Source of the DNA: Paraplanobispora siamensis | GTDB lineage: Bacteria > Actinomycetota > Actinomycetes > Streptosporangiales > Streptosporangiaceae | Length of the DNA: 53,235 bases | Direction: 5' to 3' | Assembly: GCF_016863175.1 (NCBI RefSeq) | Contig: NZ_BOOJ01000038.1 | Span: 1 to 53,235 of the forward strand | Shown: positions 1-8,133 of the stretch, in pieces | Layout: each line of letters begins with the position of its first letter | Numbering within the stretch: the stretch's first letter is position 1 | Notes under the pieces: model-generated | Database searches by the model: none | Told to the model about the DNA's origin: nothing | Seen by the model: only the letters and a program-made list of their open reading frames with translations | Position numbers and translations under genes: made by a program

Positions 1-244
1 GGCCAGCGCTCTGACGTCACAGACACGCTCGGCTCTGGGCACAGCCCGGGCGGGCAACACCCGGCCCACCGGGGACACGTCCCACGGATGGGCAACACCC
101 GGCGTTCGTCACGCCTTGACGTGGCCAGCGCTCTGACGTCACAGACACGCTCGGCTCTGGGCACAGCCCGGGCGGGCAACACCCGGCCCACCGGGGACGC
201 GCCTCACGGGTGGGCAAGACTCGCCCCACCACGGACATACCTAC
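1..244. repeat. 122-bp tandem repeat, cut by the window edge
   Basis: Bases 1-76 recur without change at 123-198, so the period is 122 bases. The rest of each unit is related but diverged, sharing a 'gggcaacacccgg'-type core. Each unit carries the palindrome TGACGTCA (about 12-19 and 134-141). The array begins before the window, so its copy number is unknown. It lies downstream of the DUF2252 gene stop at 319. No gene is credible in 1-318; open frames across it are by-products of high GC. It could be an intergenic minisatellite or protein-binding array. Confidence 0.85.
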
Positions 245-318
245 GGACGAATCCATCACCACGGACACGCCCCACGGCCCGCACCGCCGTACCCGCCCGC
301 CGCTCCAGAACGCCCCCT

Positions 319-1782
319 CTAGCCGAAGGCGGCGTGTGCCGTCCCGGGGTCGGCGTCGATCCGGCCGTCCTTGACCGCCTCGACGAAGGCGGTGTAGTCG
401 CGCTCCGTCTGGTCGGCGTACGCCACGGCGAAGTCCCCCACCGCCTCGGCGAAAGTGTCGCCCGAACCGAGGTAGGCGGCGATCGCGATCGCGTCGCCGG
501 AGCGGGCGTGGCCGTGCGCCAGCGTCCAGCCGCACAGGGTGGCGTAACGTCCCAGCTGACCCGGATTCATCTCCGTGACCTCGGCCGCGCCTTTCATGTC
601 GTGGAGCTGACGCCAGTAGTAGTCCCTCTGCGGGCCCGTGGACCACCCCAGGAAGATGTCGCTGCTGGCCTGCATCAGCCGCTGGCCCTCCACCACCCGC
701 TGCCCGCGGTGGGGGAACTCGCTGGGCGGCAGATGCGCCTCGAGCACCGACGGGCCCGCCTCCTTGACCTGCAGGAAGAGCGGCTCGTCGTGATCGTGGC
801 CCTGCATCAGGGCGATGAAGCAGCGCGTTCCGACGCTGCCCACCCCCACCACCTTCAACGCCATGTCGATCATCCGGAAATGCGACAGCACGTGCCGGCG
901 GTCGCGCGGCAACGACGCCAGGTATCCGGTGAAGCTCTCCTCCACGTAGCGCCGGAACGTCTCGCGCGTCTCCCCGTCGCGGACCTCCCGCAGCGGCACG
1001 AGCAGCGGCGGGTCGCTGCGGATCTGCAGGCTCCCTTCGACCTGCTCGGTGAGCCTGGTCAGCGCGCGGGCGCTGGTGCGCTGCCTGGCCTTCTTCTCGG
1101 CCCGGGCGAACTGCTTGCGGTACCTGTCGACCACCAGCATGCTCTTGATCAGATCCAGCGAGGCCTGGGCGTACCACACGTCCAGGACGGACGAGGAGGC
1201 GAAGGTGGACATGGCCGTACGGTAGGCGGTCACCCCCTGCACGGCCGCGGCACGGCTCTCGGCGTCCTTGAAGCCGTTGTCGCGCCCCGCCACCACGAAA
1301 CTGGCCGCCAGCCGCTTGACGTCCCACTCCCACGGGCCGGGCAGTGTCTCGTCGAAGTCGTTGAGGTCGAAGACCTGGCGGCGCTCGGGGGAGGCGAACG
1401 TGCCGAAGTTGGCCAGGTGCGCGTCCCCGCAGAGCTGGACGGTGATCCCGGTGACGGGCGTACCGGCCAGGTCCGCGGCCATCGGCGCCGCCGCCCCCCG
1501 GAAGAAGGCGAACGGCGACTCCGCCATCCGCATGTGCCGTACCGGCAGCAGCCAGGGCACCCGATCGGCCTCCTGCGCCGCCAGGTGCGTGATGGGGTCG
1601 ACGCGGTCGCCCGGAGGCTCCCACCGGGCGTGTTCCCGCCGCGGGATCTCCTTGCGCGCGGCCCGTGCCGCCGCCGCCCGTTCCGCCGGGGCCTTCACGG
1701 CTTCGGGTACGGGCCGGGGACGTTCCCTCCCTCCGTTCCCGGCCGCGTTACGCGTCTCCTCCTGCTGCCGCTGACCGGACAT
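319..1782 (-). CDS. DUF2252 family protein
   Basis: Encodes 487 residues. The protein contains the DUF2252 signature: a CGDAHLANFG segment, then FDLNDFDET and WEWDVKRLAAS. These resemble the catalytic and metal-binding loops of aminoglycoside-phosphotransferase/kinase folds, so an uncharacterised kinase-like activity is possible; no substrate is known. Length is typical for the family (about 430-490). The start at 1782 is chosen because GGGAGG sits six bases upstream; the open frame runs further upstream to 2067, but that part is low-complexity and unlike the family. It is transcribed alone, with a tandem repeat downstream and a divergent gene upstream. Confidence 0.88.
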   Translation of the reverse strand: MSGQRQQEETRNAAGNGGRERPRPVPEAVKAPAERAAAARAARKEIPRREHARWEPPGDRVDPITHLAAQEADRVPWLLPVRHMRMAESPFAFFRGAAAPMAADLAGTPVTGITVQLCGDAHLANFGTFASPERRQVFDLNDFDETLPGPWEWDVKRLAASFVVAGRDNGFKDAESRAAAVQGVTAYRTAMSTFASSSVLDVWYAQASLDLIKSMLVVDRYRKQFARAEKKARQRTSARALTRLTEQVEGSLQIRSDPPLLVPLREVRDGETRETFRRYVEESFTGYLASLPRDRRHVLSHFRMIDMALKVVGVGSVGTRCFIALMQGHDHDEPLFLQVKEAGPSVLEAHLPPSEFPHRGQRVVEGQRLMQASSDIFLGWSTGPQRDYYWRQLHDMKGAAEVTEMNPGQLGRYATLCGWTLAHGHARSGDAIAIAAYLGSGDTFAEAVGDFAVAYADQTERDYTAFVEAVKDGRIDADPGTAHAAFG

Positions 1783-2065
1783 GCGCGGCCTCCCATCGAT
1801 GTGACGGCGGGTGCGGCGATCCTCACCCCCGGACACCGCCGCGGCATCACCCGCGGCGGATGAGGCGGCCCCGGACCGGCCGCCGCCTTGCGCGGACGCG
1901 GGATCGGTGCTTCCCCGCGGGGCCGGAGGGGAGGTTCTGCAAGCGGCCGGCAACCGGTGTGCATGGGGCGTGCCGTACACCTGAGGCGTCGGTTCCGATA
2001 CAGAGGACCGGCGCAGAACGGCCCGTACAGAGGGACCGGCACAGAGGGAAAGGGGCACCCGGCTC
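1783..2065. other. Divergent intergenic region
   Basis: A 283-base spacer between the DUF2252 gene (leftward) and the DUF4097-like gene (rightward). It must hold both promoters. I see no convincing -10/-35 pair or strong hairpin; composition is GC-rich with a slightly less GC-rich stretch around 1935-2010. Confidence 0.4.
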
Positions 2066-2699
2066 ATGTGGACGACCGGTCCTGCGGACTCCTTCGACGC
2101 TGAGAGGAGCTACCTGGTGTGGGGCCTGGCGGGCCTTCCCCTGCTGATCGCGATCGTGGTGATCGTCAGCCTCTCCGCCGGAGGTGGGGGGAGCCTGGAG
2201 GAGCCGGAGCGTTTCCCGGGCATCGACAGCCTCCACGTCACCGCCGACCACGGGGACGTGGAGATCGTCGGGATCGACGGCGGCGAGGTCCTGGTGACGC
2301 GCCGCCCGCAGGGGGACGCCCCGCGCGGAGTCGTGGGGCGGCGGGTCCCTCACGATCGGCCAGATCTGCGACGAGTCCCTGGTGTGCACCTCACTGCGGG
2401 ACACGCCGCAGGACCACACCGACTACGTCCTGCACGTCCCCCGCGGCCTCGACGTCACGGTCCACAGCCGCAACGGGGACATCACGCTGCGGGGACTGCG
2501 CGGCCGGGTCGACGCGCACGCGTCCAACGGTACGGTGCACCGCGACCCGTCCGCCCAGACCCAGATCCAGACCCCGCTCCCGACCTCGACCTCGACCCCC
2601 ACCCCGGCCCAGACCCCGCCCCCCACCCCGGCCCAGACCCAGACCCCGCCCCCGGCCTCAGCCCCGGTCCCGGCCTCGTCAGGCTCCGGAACCCTCTAG
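2066..2699 (+). pseudogene. DUF4097-like membrane-anchored protein, frameshifted
   Basis: The first frame gives an N-terminal helix (about residues 18-36, LVWGLAGLPLLIAIVVIVSL) and a DUF4097-like start (SLHVTADHGDVEIVGIDGGEVLV). It then degenerates into Arg/Pro-rich sequence. The family signal resumes in another frame from about 2325: residues AESWGGGSL, a Cys-containing stretch, then YVLHVPRGLDVTVHSRNGDI, typical of the DUF4097 beta-helix repeat. It ends in a Pro/Thr-rich tail at 2699. One surplus base explains the switch; the G run at 2311-2315 is the likeliest site, giving RRPQGTPRAESW if one G is removed. This may be a true pseudogene or a sequencing indel. The 3' end overlaps the convergent glycosyltransferase gene by 21 bases. 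Confidence 0.7.
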
Positions 2700-3926
2700 G
2701 GCCGCCCGGTACACCGTGAGGGTCTCCTCGGCGGTGCGGGCCCAGCTCAGCTCCTCCCGGACATGGCGTTCCCCGCGCGCGGCGAGGGCCCGGCGCAGCG
2801 CCGGGTTCGTCATGACCTCGATCACGGTGTCGGCGATGTCGTCGGGGTCGGTGCTGCGTACGAACCGGACGGCGGGCCTGGCCGGATCGTCGCCGATGAA
2901 GATCCGGGAGAACCCGTCTCCGAGGATCACCGGCCGGGCCAGCGCCATGGCCTCGGTCGCCACCAGCCCGAACGGCTCGAACAGTGAGGGGAAGACGCAG
3001 GCGTCGGCCATCTCGTAGTACTCCAGCAGCTCCCGGCCCTCGACCCAGCCGCCGGAGGTCATGACGCGCCCGTCCAGGCCGGCGCTCCCGACGATGCGCC
3101 GGACACCGGCCTCGTCGCCCTCGCCGACGATGACCAGCCGCAGCCCGGGGACGGCGGCGGCGATCCGCGGCATCGCATCGAGCAGCTGGTAGACGCCCTT
3201 CTGCCGTTCGATGCGGCCGACGAACAGCAGGATCTTGTCCTCGGCCGGGATCCCCAGCCTGTCCCGCAGGGCGGCCGCGCCGGAGCGCAGCTCCTCGCGG
3301 TCGAAGGCGGGGTCGGCCAGTACCCGCTCGAACGTCCCGCCCAGGGGGACGACCTCGATCGTCTTGCGGTTCCAGCCCGCGGCGATCAGCTGCTCGCGCA
3401 CCTCGGGCGTGGCGACCACGACGCGGCGGGCGATCCGCCCCAGCCAGCGCTCGGCGGCGGCGACCAGGCCGAACGGGTCGACAGTGCCGCGCCGCGGGGC
3501 GATGCCGTACTCGGTGGTGTGCACGTGGAAGACGATCGGCAGGCGCAGCGCGTAGTGGCACAGCAGACCGGACAGGATGTTCGTCGAGTCGTGCACGGTG
3601 ACCAGGTCGGGGCGCTCGGCGGCCCGGCGCAGCCGCAGGAAGTAGCGCCAGTTGCTCACCATGACGTTCAGCGCCAGCAGCGCGAACTCGGTCCGGCGGG
3701 TGCGGTTGAGCCGCCGGCGGCGGCCGATCGCGCCCAGCAGGCGGCCGAGCGGCCGGTACACCGTGACGGAGTCGCGCCGCTCGTGCACCGGCTGGTGGCC
3801 GTCGTTGAGGGTGAAGACGCTCAGCCGGTGGCCTTCGGTGAGGTGCGGGGTGATCTCCTCGGCGTAGCGGCCCAGCCCGGCGGTGATGTTGGGCGGGAAC
3901 TGGTTAATGATGTAGGCGATCTTCAT
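2679..3926 (-). CDS. GT4 family glycosyltransferase
   Basis: Encodes 415 residues with a two-domain GT-B fold. The N-terminal domain begins MKIAYIINQFPP with a glycine-rich acceptor loop (GLGRYAEEI). The C-terminal donor domain has VGRIERQKG (237-245) and the retaining-GT4 E-x7-E motif, E317 and E325 in SLFEPFGLVATEAM. The enzyme should transfer a sugar from a nucleotide donor with retention, on the cytoplasmic face of the membrane. It is the last gene of the glycan cluster and starts inside the flippase stop codon (ATGA, 3923-3926), so it is translationally coupled. Donor and acceptor cannot be told from sequence. Confidence 0.93.
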   Translation of the reverse strand: MKIAYIINQFPPNITAGLGRYAEEITPHLTEGHRLSVFTLNDGHQPVHERRDSVTVYRPLGRLLGAIGRRRRLNRTRRTEFALLALNVMVSNWRYFLRLRRAAERPDLVTVHDSTNILSGLLCHYALRLPIVFHVHTTEYGIAPRRGTVDPFGLVAAAERWLGRIARRVVVATPEVREQLIAAGWNRKTIEVVPLGGTFERVLADPAFDREELRSGAAALRDRLGIPAEDKILLFVGRIERQKGVYQLLDAMPRIAAAVPGLRLVIVGEGDEAGVRRIVGSAGLDGRVMTSGGWVEGRELLEYYEMADACVFPSLFEPFGLVATEAMALARPVILGDGFSRIFIGDDPARPAVRFVRSTDPDDIADTVIEVMTNPALRRALAARGERHVREELSWARTAEETLTVYRAALEGSGA

Positions 3927-5194
3927 GATGCGGTCTCCGGTGCGGATGGCGCGCCGGCCGGCCGGTACACCCGGGCGGCGACGGCGACCACGGCGACGAT
4001 GAGGACGAGATTGACGAGCGTGAAGGCCACCAGCGCCCCGGTCAGGCCCTGCCAGGCGGTCAGCGCCGCCTGGCAGGCGAGCCCGGCGGGCATCCCGGCG
4101 GCCAGGGAGGTGATGAGGACCTTCGCACCCCGCACCCCGTCCATCAGGAGGGCGACGGAGTAGAGGTTGAAGACCGTGTGCGCGCCGATCCCCGCGGCCG
4201 ACAGCGCCATCAGGCCGGGCTCGTACGGGTACTCCGCGCGCAGCAGGAGGAAGAACACCGCGCTGGCCGCGAACGCGAAGACGGCGGTGGCCGCGCCCAC
4301 CGCGGGCGCGATGCGGCGGATGCGGCGCAGCAGGGCGGGCTTGTCCATCGTGGCCATCGCCGGCAGCAGCGCCAGGCCGATCCCCTCGGTGAAGACCACG
4401 CCGAGCAGCCGTTTGGGGAAGCCGTTGTACACCGAGTACACCCCGACGTCGGCCCGGCCGGCCCAGTGGTTGAGGAAGATCACATCGATCCCGAACAGCA
4501 CGGTGGTCAGGGCGGTGACGGCGGTCACGTAGGCGCCGTGCCGGTACAGGGAACGCGCCAGCGCCGGTGACCAGGACTTCGGGACGACCTCGAAGCCGGT
4601 CACGGCCACGGCGGCGAAGACGAAGTTGGTGGCGATCAGCGCGACGAGGTAGAGCTCGGCGTCCCTGATCTCCAGGACCAGCAGGCAGTACGCCGAGACC
4701 CCCAGGTACGCCACGGCGACGGCGAGCTTGAGCCCGGCCGTCAGCGCGTAGCGCTTCAGGCCCCGCAGGAAGCTCTCGGTCAGCTGGTTCGCCGTCAGGG
4801 CCAGGGCCAGGGCCAGGGAGAAGCACAGCGTGCGGAAGTCGACGCCGAGCAGGGCCGTCAGCGGCGGGGCCGCCAGCACGCCGGCGACGGTCAGGACCGT
4901 TCCCAGCGCCGCCGTGGAAAGCAACGCCGTCGTGGTCAGCGCCGGGCGGTCCGGGGCGTCCGCGCGGGGCAGCTCCTGGTACATGACGTAGTTGAGGCTC
5001 ATCAGCATGCCGACGGCCACGATCAGCGCGATCGACAGGACCAGGGTGAAGTGGCCGAACGCCGCCGCGCCCGCCCCGCGGGCGATGAGGAGCGTGGTCG
5101 CGGCGGCCGTCCCGCTGGCGACGGCGCTCACCAGCGTGGGCCCGGCCGCCCACCGGCGGTCGCGCAGGAGCCGCGCCGCGGTCAGCTCCCGCAT
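3923..5194 (-). CDS. Wzx-like polysaccharide flippase (MOP superfamily)
   Basis: Encodes 423 residues, almost entirely hydrophobic, with roughly 12 predicted membrane segments. The N-terminus (RRWAAGPTLVSAVASGTAAATTLLIARGAGAAAFGHFTLVLSI is the opening region) looks like oligosaccharide flippases that move lipid-linked glycan units across the membrane. The loop LTESFLRGLKRY and the segment GVYSVYNGFPKRL are of the type found in O-unit flippases. The start at 5194 gives the usual family length; the open frame upstream of it is the shadow of the nucleotidyltransferase gene. It overlaps the preceding gene by 13 bases and the following gene by 4. Its presence implies the cluster product is assembled on a lipid carrier and exported. 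Confidence 0.88.
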   Translation of the reverse strand: MRELTAARLLRDRRWAAGPTLVSAVASGTAAATTLLIARGAGAAAFGHFTLVLSIALIVAVGMLMSLNYVMYQELPRADAPDRPALTTTALLSTAALGTVLTVAGVLAAPPLTALLGVDFRTLCFSLALALALTANQLTESFLRGLKRYALTAGLKLAVAVAYLGVSAYCLLVLEIRDAELYLVALIATNFVFAAVAVTGFEVVPKSWSPALARSLYRHGAYVTAVTALTTVLFGIDVIFLNHWAGRADVGVYSVYNGFPKRLLGVVFTEGIGLALLPAMATMDKPALLRRIRRIAPAVGAATAVFAFAASAVFFLLLRAEYPYEPGLMALSAAGIGAHTVFNLYSVALLMDGVRGAKVLITSLAAGMPAGLACQAALTAWQGLTGALVAFTLVNLVLIVAVVAVAARVYRPAGAPSAPETAS

Positions 5195-5955
5195 CGCGCG
5201 AACGCCCGGCGGGCGAACTCCAGATCGGCCCTGGTGTTGATGCCGCGCGCCTCGTCGGGGTCGGTGACCGGCACCGCCGTCATCCGCCATCCGCGCTCCT
5301 GCGACAGGAAGGGCAGGAACGGCAGGAAGTTCACCTCGCCGGTGACGGCCCCCGGGACGGCACCGGCGAGGTAGCGTTCCCACTCCGCCGGCAGCCCGTC
5401 CGCACCGAGGCAGAACATCCCCACGTCGCTGAGCCCGCCGGGCCGGCACGCGTCGCCCTCACGGGACATCCGTACCTCCACCAGGCCCGAGTCCGTCACC
5501 TCGTACTCGACGTACGGCTCGGCCATCGGCACCAGCGGCACGGTGAGCCCCGGCCTGCCTCCGGCGGTCGCGCTCCGGTGGGCCCGCACGACCCTGCCGA
5601 CGGTCTCCGCGGACAGGTTCACCTGGTCGCCCCAGACCACCAGGATCGAGTCGTAGGTCTCCCAGTGCCCGGCGGCCCCGAAGACGGCGTCCCCCATGCC
5701 GCGGGGCTCGTCCTGGACGCTCACCGAGACGGCGCCGCTCTCGATCTCCCCGGCCGCCAGGCGCAGGAACGGGGCATGGCCCTCGGGGGAGACGACGACG
5801 TGGATGTGCTCGGTCCACGGCCTCAGCCGGCGGCTGAGCAGATGCCACACGGTGACGCCGTCGGCGACCTCCACCATGATCTTCGGGATGTCCGCGCCGA
5901 GCCGGGTCCCGCGCCCGGCCGCCGGGATCACCGCGCACACGCGCCCGTCACCCAT
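5182..5955 (-). CDS. Sugar-phosphate-type nucleotidyltransferase (GlmU N-domain-like)
   Basis: Encodes 257 residues. The nucleotide-binding loop AVIPAAGRGTRLG spans residues 8-20, with the following lysine in ADIPKIMVEV. QDEPRGMGDAV (81-91) and VVWGDQVNL (107-115) match the base-recognition and metal-Asp positions of GlmU/RmlA-type enzymes. It should join a phosphorylated compound to an NTP, giving an activated NDP/NMP donor. There is no left-handed beta-helix domain, so no acetyltransferase function. The start at 5955 is preferred: it overlaps the HAD stop by eight bases (ATGGGTGA). Starts at 6030 or 6072 would add only repetitive GETAV sequence lying within the HAD gene. Confidence 0.85.
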   Translation of the reverse strand: MGDGRVCAVIPAAGRGTRLGADIPKIMVEVADGVTVWHLLSRRLRPWTEHIHVVVSPEGHAPFLRLAAGEIESGAVSVSVQDEPRGMGDAVFGAAGHWETYDSILVVWGDQVNLSAETVGRVVRAHRSATAGGRPGLTVPLVPMAEPYVEYEVTDSGLVEVRMSREGDACRPGGLSDVGMFCLGADGLPAEWERYLAGAVPGAVTGEVNFLPFLPFLSQERGWRMTAVPVTDPDEARGINTRADLEFARRAFARCGS

Positions 5956-6847
5956 CGTCGTCTCTCCCACCGCCGTCTCTCCCACCGCCGTCTCCCCCAC
6001 CGCCGTCTCCCCCATCGCTGCCCCGCTCATCACCGATCCGCGCACCGCCGATCTCCTGCGGTCCACCGCCACGTCCCTGCGGCCGCAGGAGGGCCAGGAC
6101 CCCGTCCAGGTCCCGGACCGGGATCGCTCCGGGGACGGGTACGGCCCGGCCGACCTGGAACGTCACCAGCCCGGCGCCGAGGGCGGAGGCCACCCCGTGC
6201 CCGGAGTCCTCCACCGCGACGGCCTCGGCCGGACCGACGCCCCAGCGCAGGCAGGCGTGCAGGTAGAACCCGGGGTCCGGCTTGCTCACCGGGGCGTCGT
6301 CGCCGGTGAGCACGTCGCGGAAGTACTCGTCCAGCGAGCACGCCGCCAGGACCCGCTCGACCGACCCGCGGCTGCCCGCGGTGACCAGGTACGCGGTGTG
6401 GCCTCGGTCGGCCAGGTGGCGCAGGAACCGGTGCGCCCCGGGCAGGACGGGCACCGCCCCCGCCGCGACGCGCTCGCGGTACAGCCGTTGCTTGCAGCGG
6501 ATCAGCCGCTCGGCGAGCGCGCCGTCGGCGCCCAGGCCCGTCACGACCTCGCGGGTGCTCGCGCCCGCGTGGGCGTCGTACCGGAAGGAGGCCAGCAGCT
6601 CGGGCGCGAGCTGCGCGATCGCCTCGCGGAACGCGACCTCGTGGACCGGGCCGGAGTCCACCAGCGTCCCGTCGAGATCACAGAACCAGACCCGCCGCCC
6701 GCCGATCACCCCGGCCGGCCGGATCGGCCCGGCCGCTCCGGCCGCCCTGACCGTCTCGATCGGCCCGACCGGCCCGACCTGCTCAATCCGTTCGACGGCC
6801 CCGGCCGGTTCGGCCCTCTCCGTGGCCGGGGTCCGTGCCGCGCTCAT
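5948..6847 (-). CDS. HAD superfamily phosphatase/phosphoglucomutase-like
   Basis: Encodes 299 residues. Motif I is CDLDGTLVD (D57 nucleophile, D59), followed by a helical cap, motif II around LVTAGSRGS, motif III SKPDPGFY and motif IV AVEDSGHGVASA. This is the beta-phosphoglucomutase/phosphoglycolate-phosphatase subgroup. The first about 48 residues are a Gly/Pro/Ile-rich extension. The last about 30 are Gly/Asp/Arg repeats encoded by a 15-base tandem repeat. In context it may make or dephosphorylate the substrate of the adjacent nucleotidyltransferase. It starts inside the stop of the CofD-like gene (ATGA, 6844-6847). Confidence 0.88.
   Translation of the reverse strand: MSAARTPATERAEPAGAVERIEQVGPVGPIETVRAAGAAGPIRPAGVIGGRRVWFCDLDGTLVDSGPVHEVAFREAIAQLAPELLASFRYDAHAGASTREVVTGLGADGALAERLIRCKQRLYRERVAAGAVPVLPGAHRFLRHLADRGHTAYLVTAGSRGSVERVLAACSLDEYFRDVLTGDDAPVSKPDPGFYLHACLRWGVGPAEAVAVEDSGHGVASALGAGLVTFQVGRAVPVPGAIPVRDLDGVLALLRPQGRGGGPQEIGGARIGDERGSDGGDGGGGDGGGRDGGGRDDDG
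5960..6019. repeat. 15-bp tandem repeat, four copies
   Basis: Copies lie at 5960-5974, 5975-5989, 5990-6004 and 6005-6019 with the unit gtctctcccaccgcc. The first two are identical; the third has one change and the fourth two more. The repeat lies in the 3' end of the HAD gene, where it encodes the Gly/Asp/Arg tail. In the frame of the downstream nucleotidyltransferase it would read GETAV if that gene started early. A multiple of three, so copy-number change keeps the frame. Confidence 0.9.
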
Positions 6848-8133
6848 CCGGCGCTCAGCACGGTGGCCTCACCGGCGACGCCGGCCAGGGCGGTGAGGGC
6901 GGTGAAGGTACGGCGGCCGCAGTGCGCGCCGGGCCGTTCGGGGTCCTCCAGGTCGGCGACGACCCATCGCACTCCCGCCCGGACGCCTCCGGCGGCCACC
7001 TCCGGCGGTGGTTGCGGGGTCCCGGCCGCAGGCGTCGCGGGCCGGTGGCACAGGACGTGGGTGACCGTACGCCGCTCGTTGCGCGGGTCCCCGAGGTAGG
7101 ACAGGGTGAGGTCCACCAGGTCGGCCGCGCTCAGCCCCCGGACGTCGTGGTCGTCGCGGATGTTGACGACGAACACCTTCGCCCGGGCCCGGCTCGCCGC
7201 GATCGCGTCCGCGATCCCCGGGGTCAGATAGCTGGGCAGCAGCGACGAGTGCGGGGTGCCGGGGCCGTACACGATGAGGTCGGCGTGCACGACGGCGTCC
7301 CGGGCCTCCTGGCTCAGCGAGACCCTGGCGCCGCCGCGGGCCAGGGCCCGCCGCCGCCGTTCGGCGGCCATGGCCTCCAGCTCGGCCCGGCGCCGCGAGG
7401 AGATCGGCTCGCGCATCAGGAACAGCTCGGCGATGGCGGCGCCGTCCTGTGGGGCGACGATGTCGGCCTCGTCGGCCAGGATCCGGCCGTCGCGTCTGAG
7501 CGCGACCAGGAAGGCGTTCTCGCCGCCGGTCACGTTCACCAGGCGGGCCGGTGACTCGAAGGTCTCGGCGCAGGAACGGATCGTGGCGTTGAAGTCGCCG
7601 CCCAGGCGGAGGTAGGCCCCGGCGAACACGAGGTTGCCGAGCGCGCAGTCGGCCAGGTCGAGCCCGTCCGGACGGCTGTCGAGCCGGTGCCGGAAGACGG
7701 TCAGATCACGGACGATCGCCGCCCGCACCCGCGGCGGCAGGGCCGCGAACCTCCGGTGGGCCGTGAGCGTCCGGCAGGCCGCGGCCTCCCGGTGCCCGCC
7801 CTCGGCGGGGAAGGCGAGGGAGTCGATGAGGTCGCTCAGGTCCCGCCGGGTGGCGCCGGGCGGCAGGCGGTGTTCGAGGATCGCGGTCATCGCGGCCTGC
7901 CGGGGGTCGCCGCCGTCGAGGTGCAGCAGGAGGTTCTTGCGGAAGTCCGAAGGGCCGAGCATCCCGGGCAGGTATCGCCGCAGCGCCCCGGTGGACAGCC
8001 CGTTGTCGTACCCGTTGATCACCACGGACAGGTCGATCCCCGGCGCCCGCAGCAGCTCTCGCGCGATCCCGGCCCCGCCGCGCCCGCCCCCGAACAGGGT
8101 CACGGCCGCCCGGCCGGACCGCCGCGGGCTCAT
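6844..8133 (-). CDS. CofD/YvcK-like (UPF0052) transferase-family protein
   Basis: Encodes 429 residues. The N-terminal loop LFGGGRGGAGIAREL, then VVINGYDNGLSTG and LPGMLGPSDFRKN, mark the CofD/YvcK superfamily. Further on are NVTGGENAFL and YGPGTPHSSLLPSYLTPGI, the equivalent of the YvcK phosphate-binding end region. CofD moves a phosphoryl-lactyl group from a GDP-linked donor to a deazaflavin; YvcK binds UDP-sugars and affects cell-wall metabolism. No cofactor F420 gene lies nearby and the gene is embedded in a glycan operon. I infer a transfer or regulatory role on a nucleotide-linked substrate, perhaps that made by the neighbouring nucleotidyltransferase. It overlaps both neighbours by four bases. 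Confidence 0.85.
   Translation of the reverse strand: MSPRRSGRAAVTLFGGGRGGAGIARELLRAPGIDLSVVINGYDNGLSTGALRRYLPGMLGPSDFRKNLLLHLDGGDPRQAAMTAILEHRLPPGATRRDLSDLIDSLAFPAEGGHREAAACRTLTAHRRFAALPPRVRAAIVRDLTVFRHRLDSRPDGLDLADCALGNLVFAGAYLRLGGDFNATIRSCAETFESPARLVNVTGGENAFLVALRRDGRILADEADIVAPQDGAAIAELFLMREPISSRRRAELEAMAAERRRRALARGGARVSLSQEARDAVVHADLIVYGPGTPHSSLLPSYLTPGIADAIAASRARAKVFVVNIRDDHDVRGLSAADLVDLTLSYLGDPRNERRTVTHVLCHRPATPAAGTPQPPPEVAAGGVRAGVRWVVADLEDPERPGAHCGRRTFTALTALAGVAGEATVLSAG

Noticed and set aside
17-1624. Long open frames on both strands across the DUF2252 gene (including 88-1863 plus strand)
   Set aside because: They have Arg/Pro/Gly-rich shadow composition and no family motif; the DUF2252 frame explains the region.
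6844-8133. CofD-like gene considered as part of cofactor F420 synthesis
   Set aside because: No CofC, CofE, CofG or CofH gene is near and the gene is embedded in a glycan operon; its motifs are closer to YvcK-like members than to an F420 setting.
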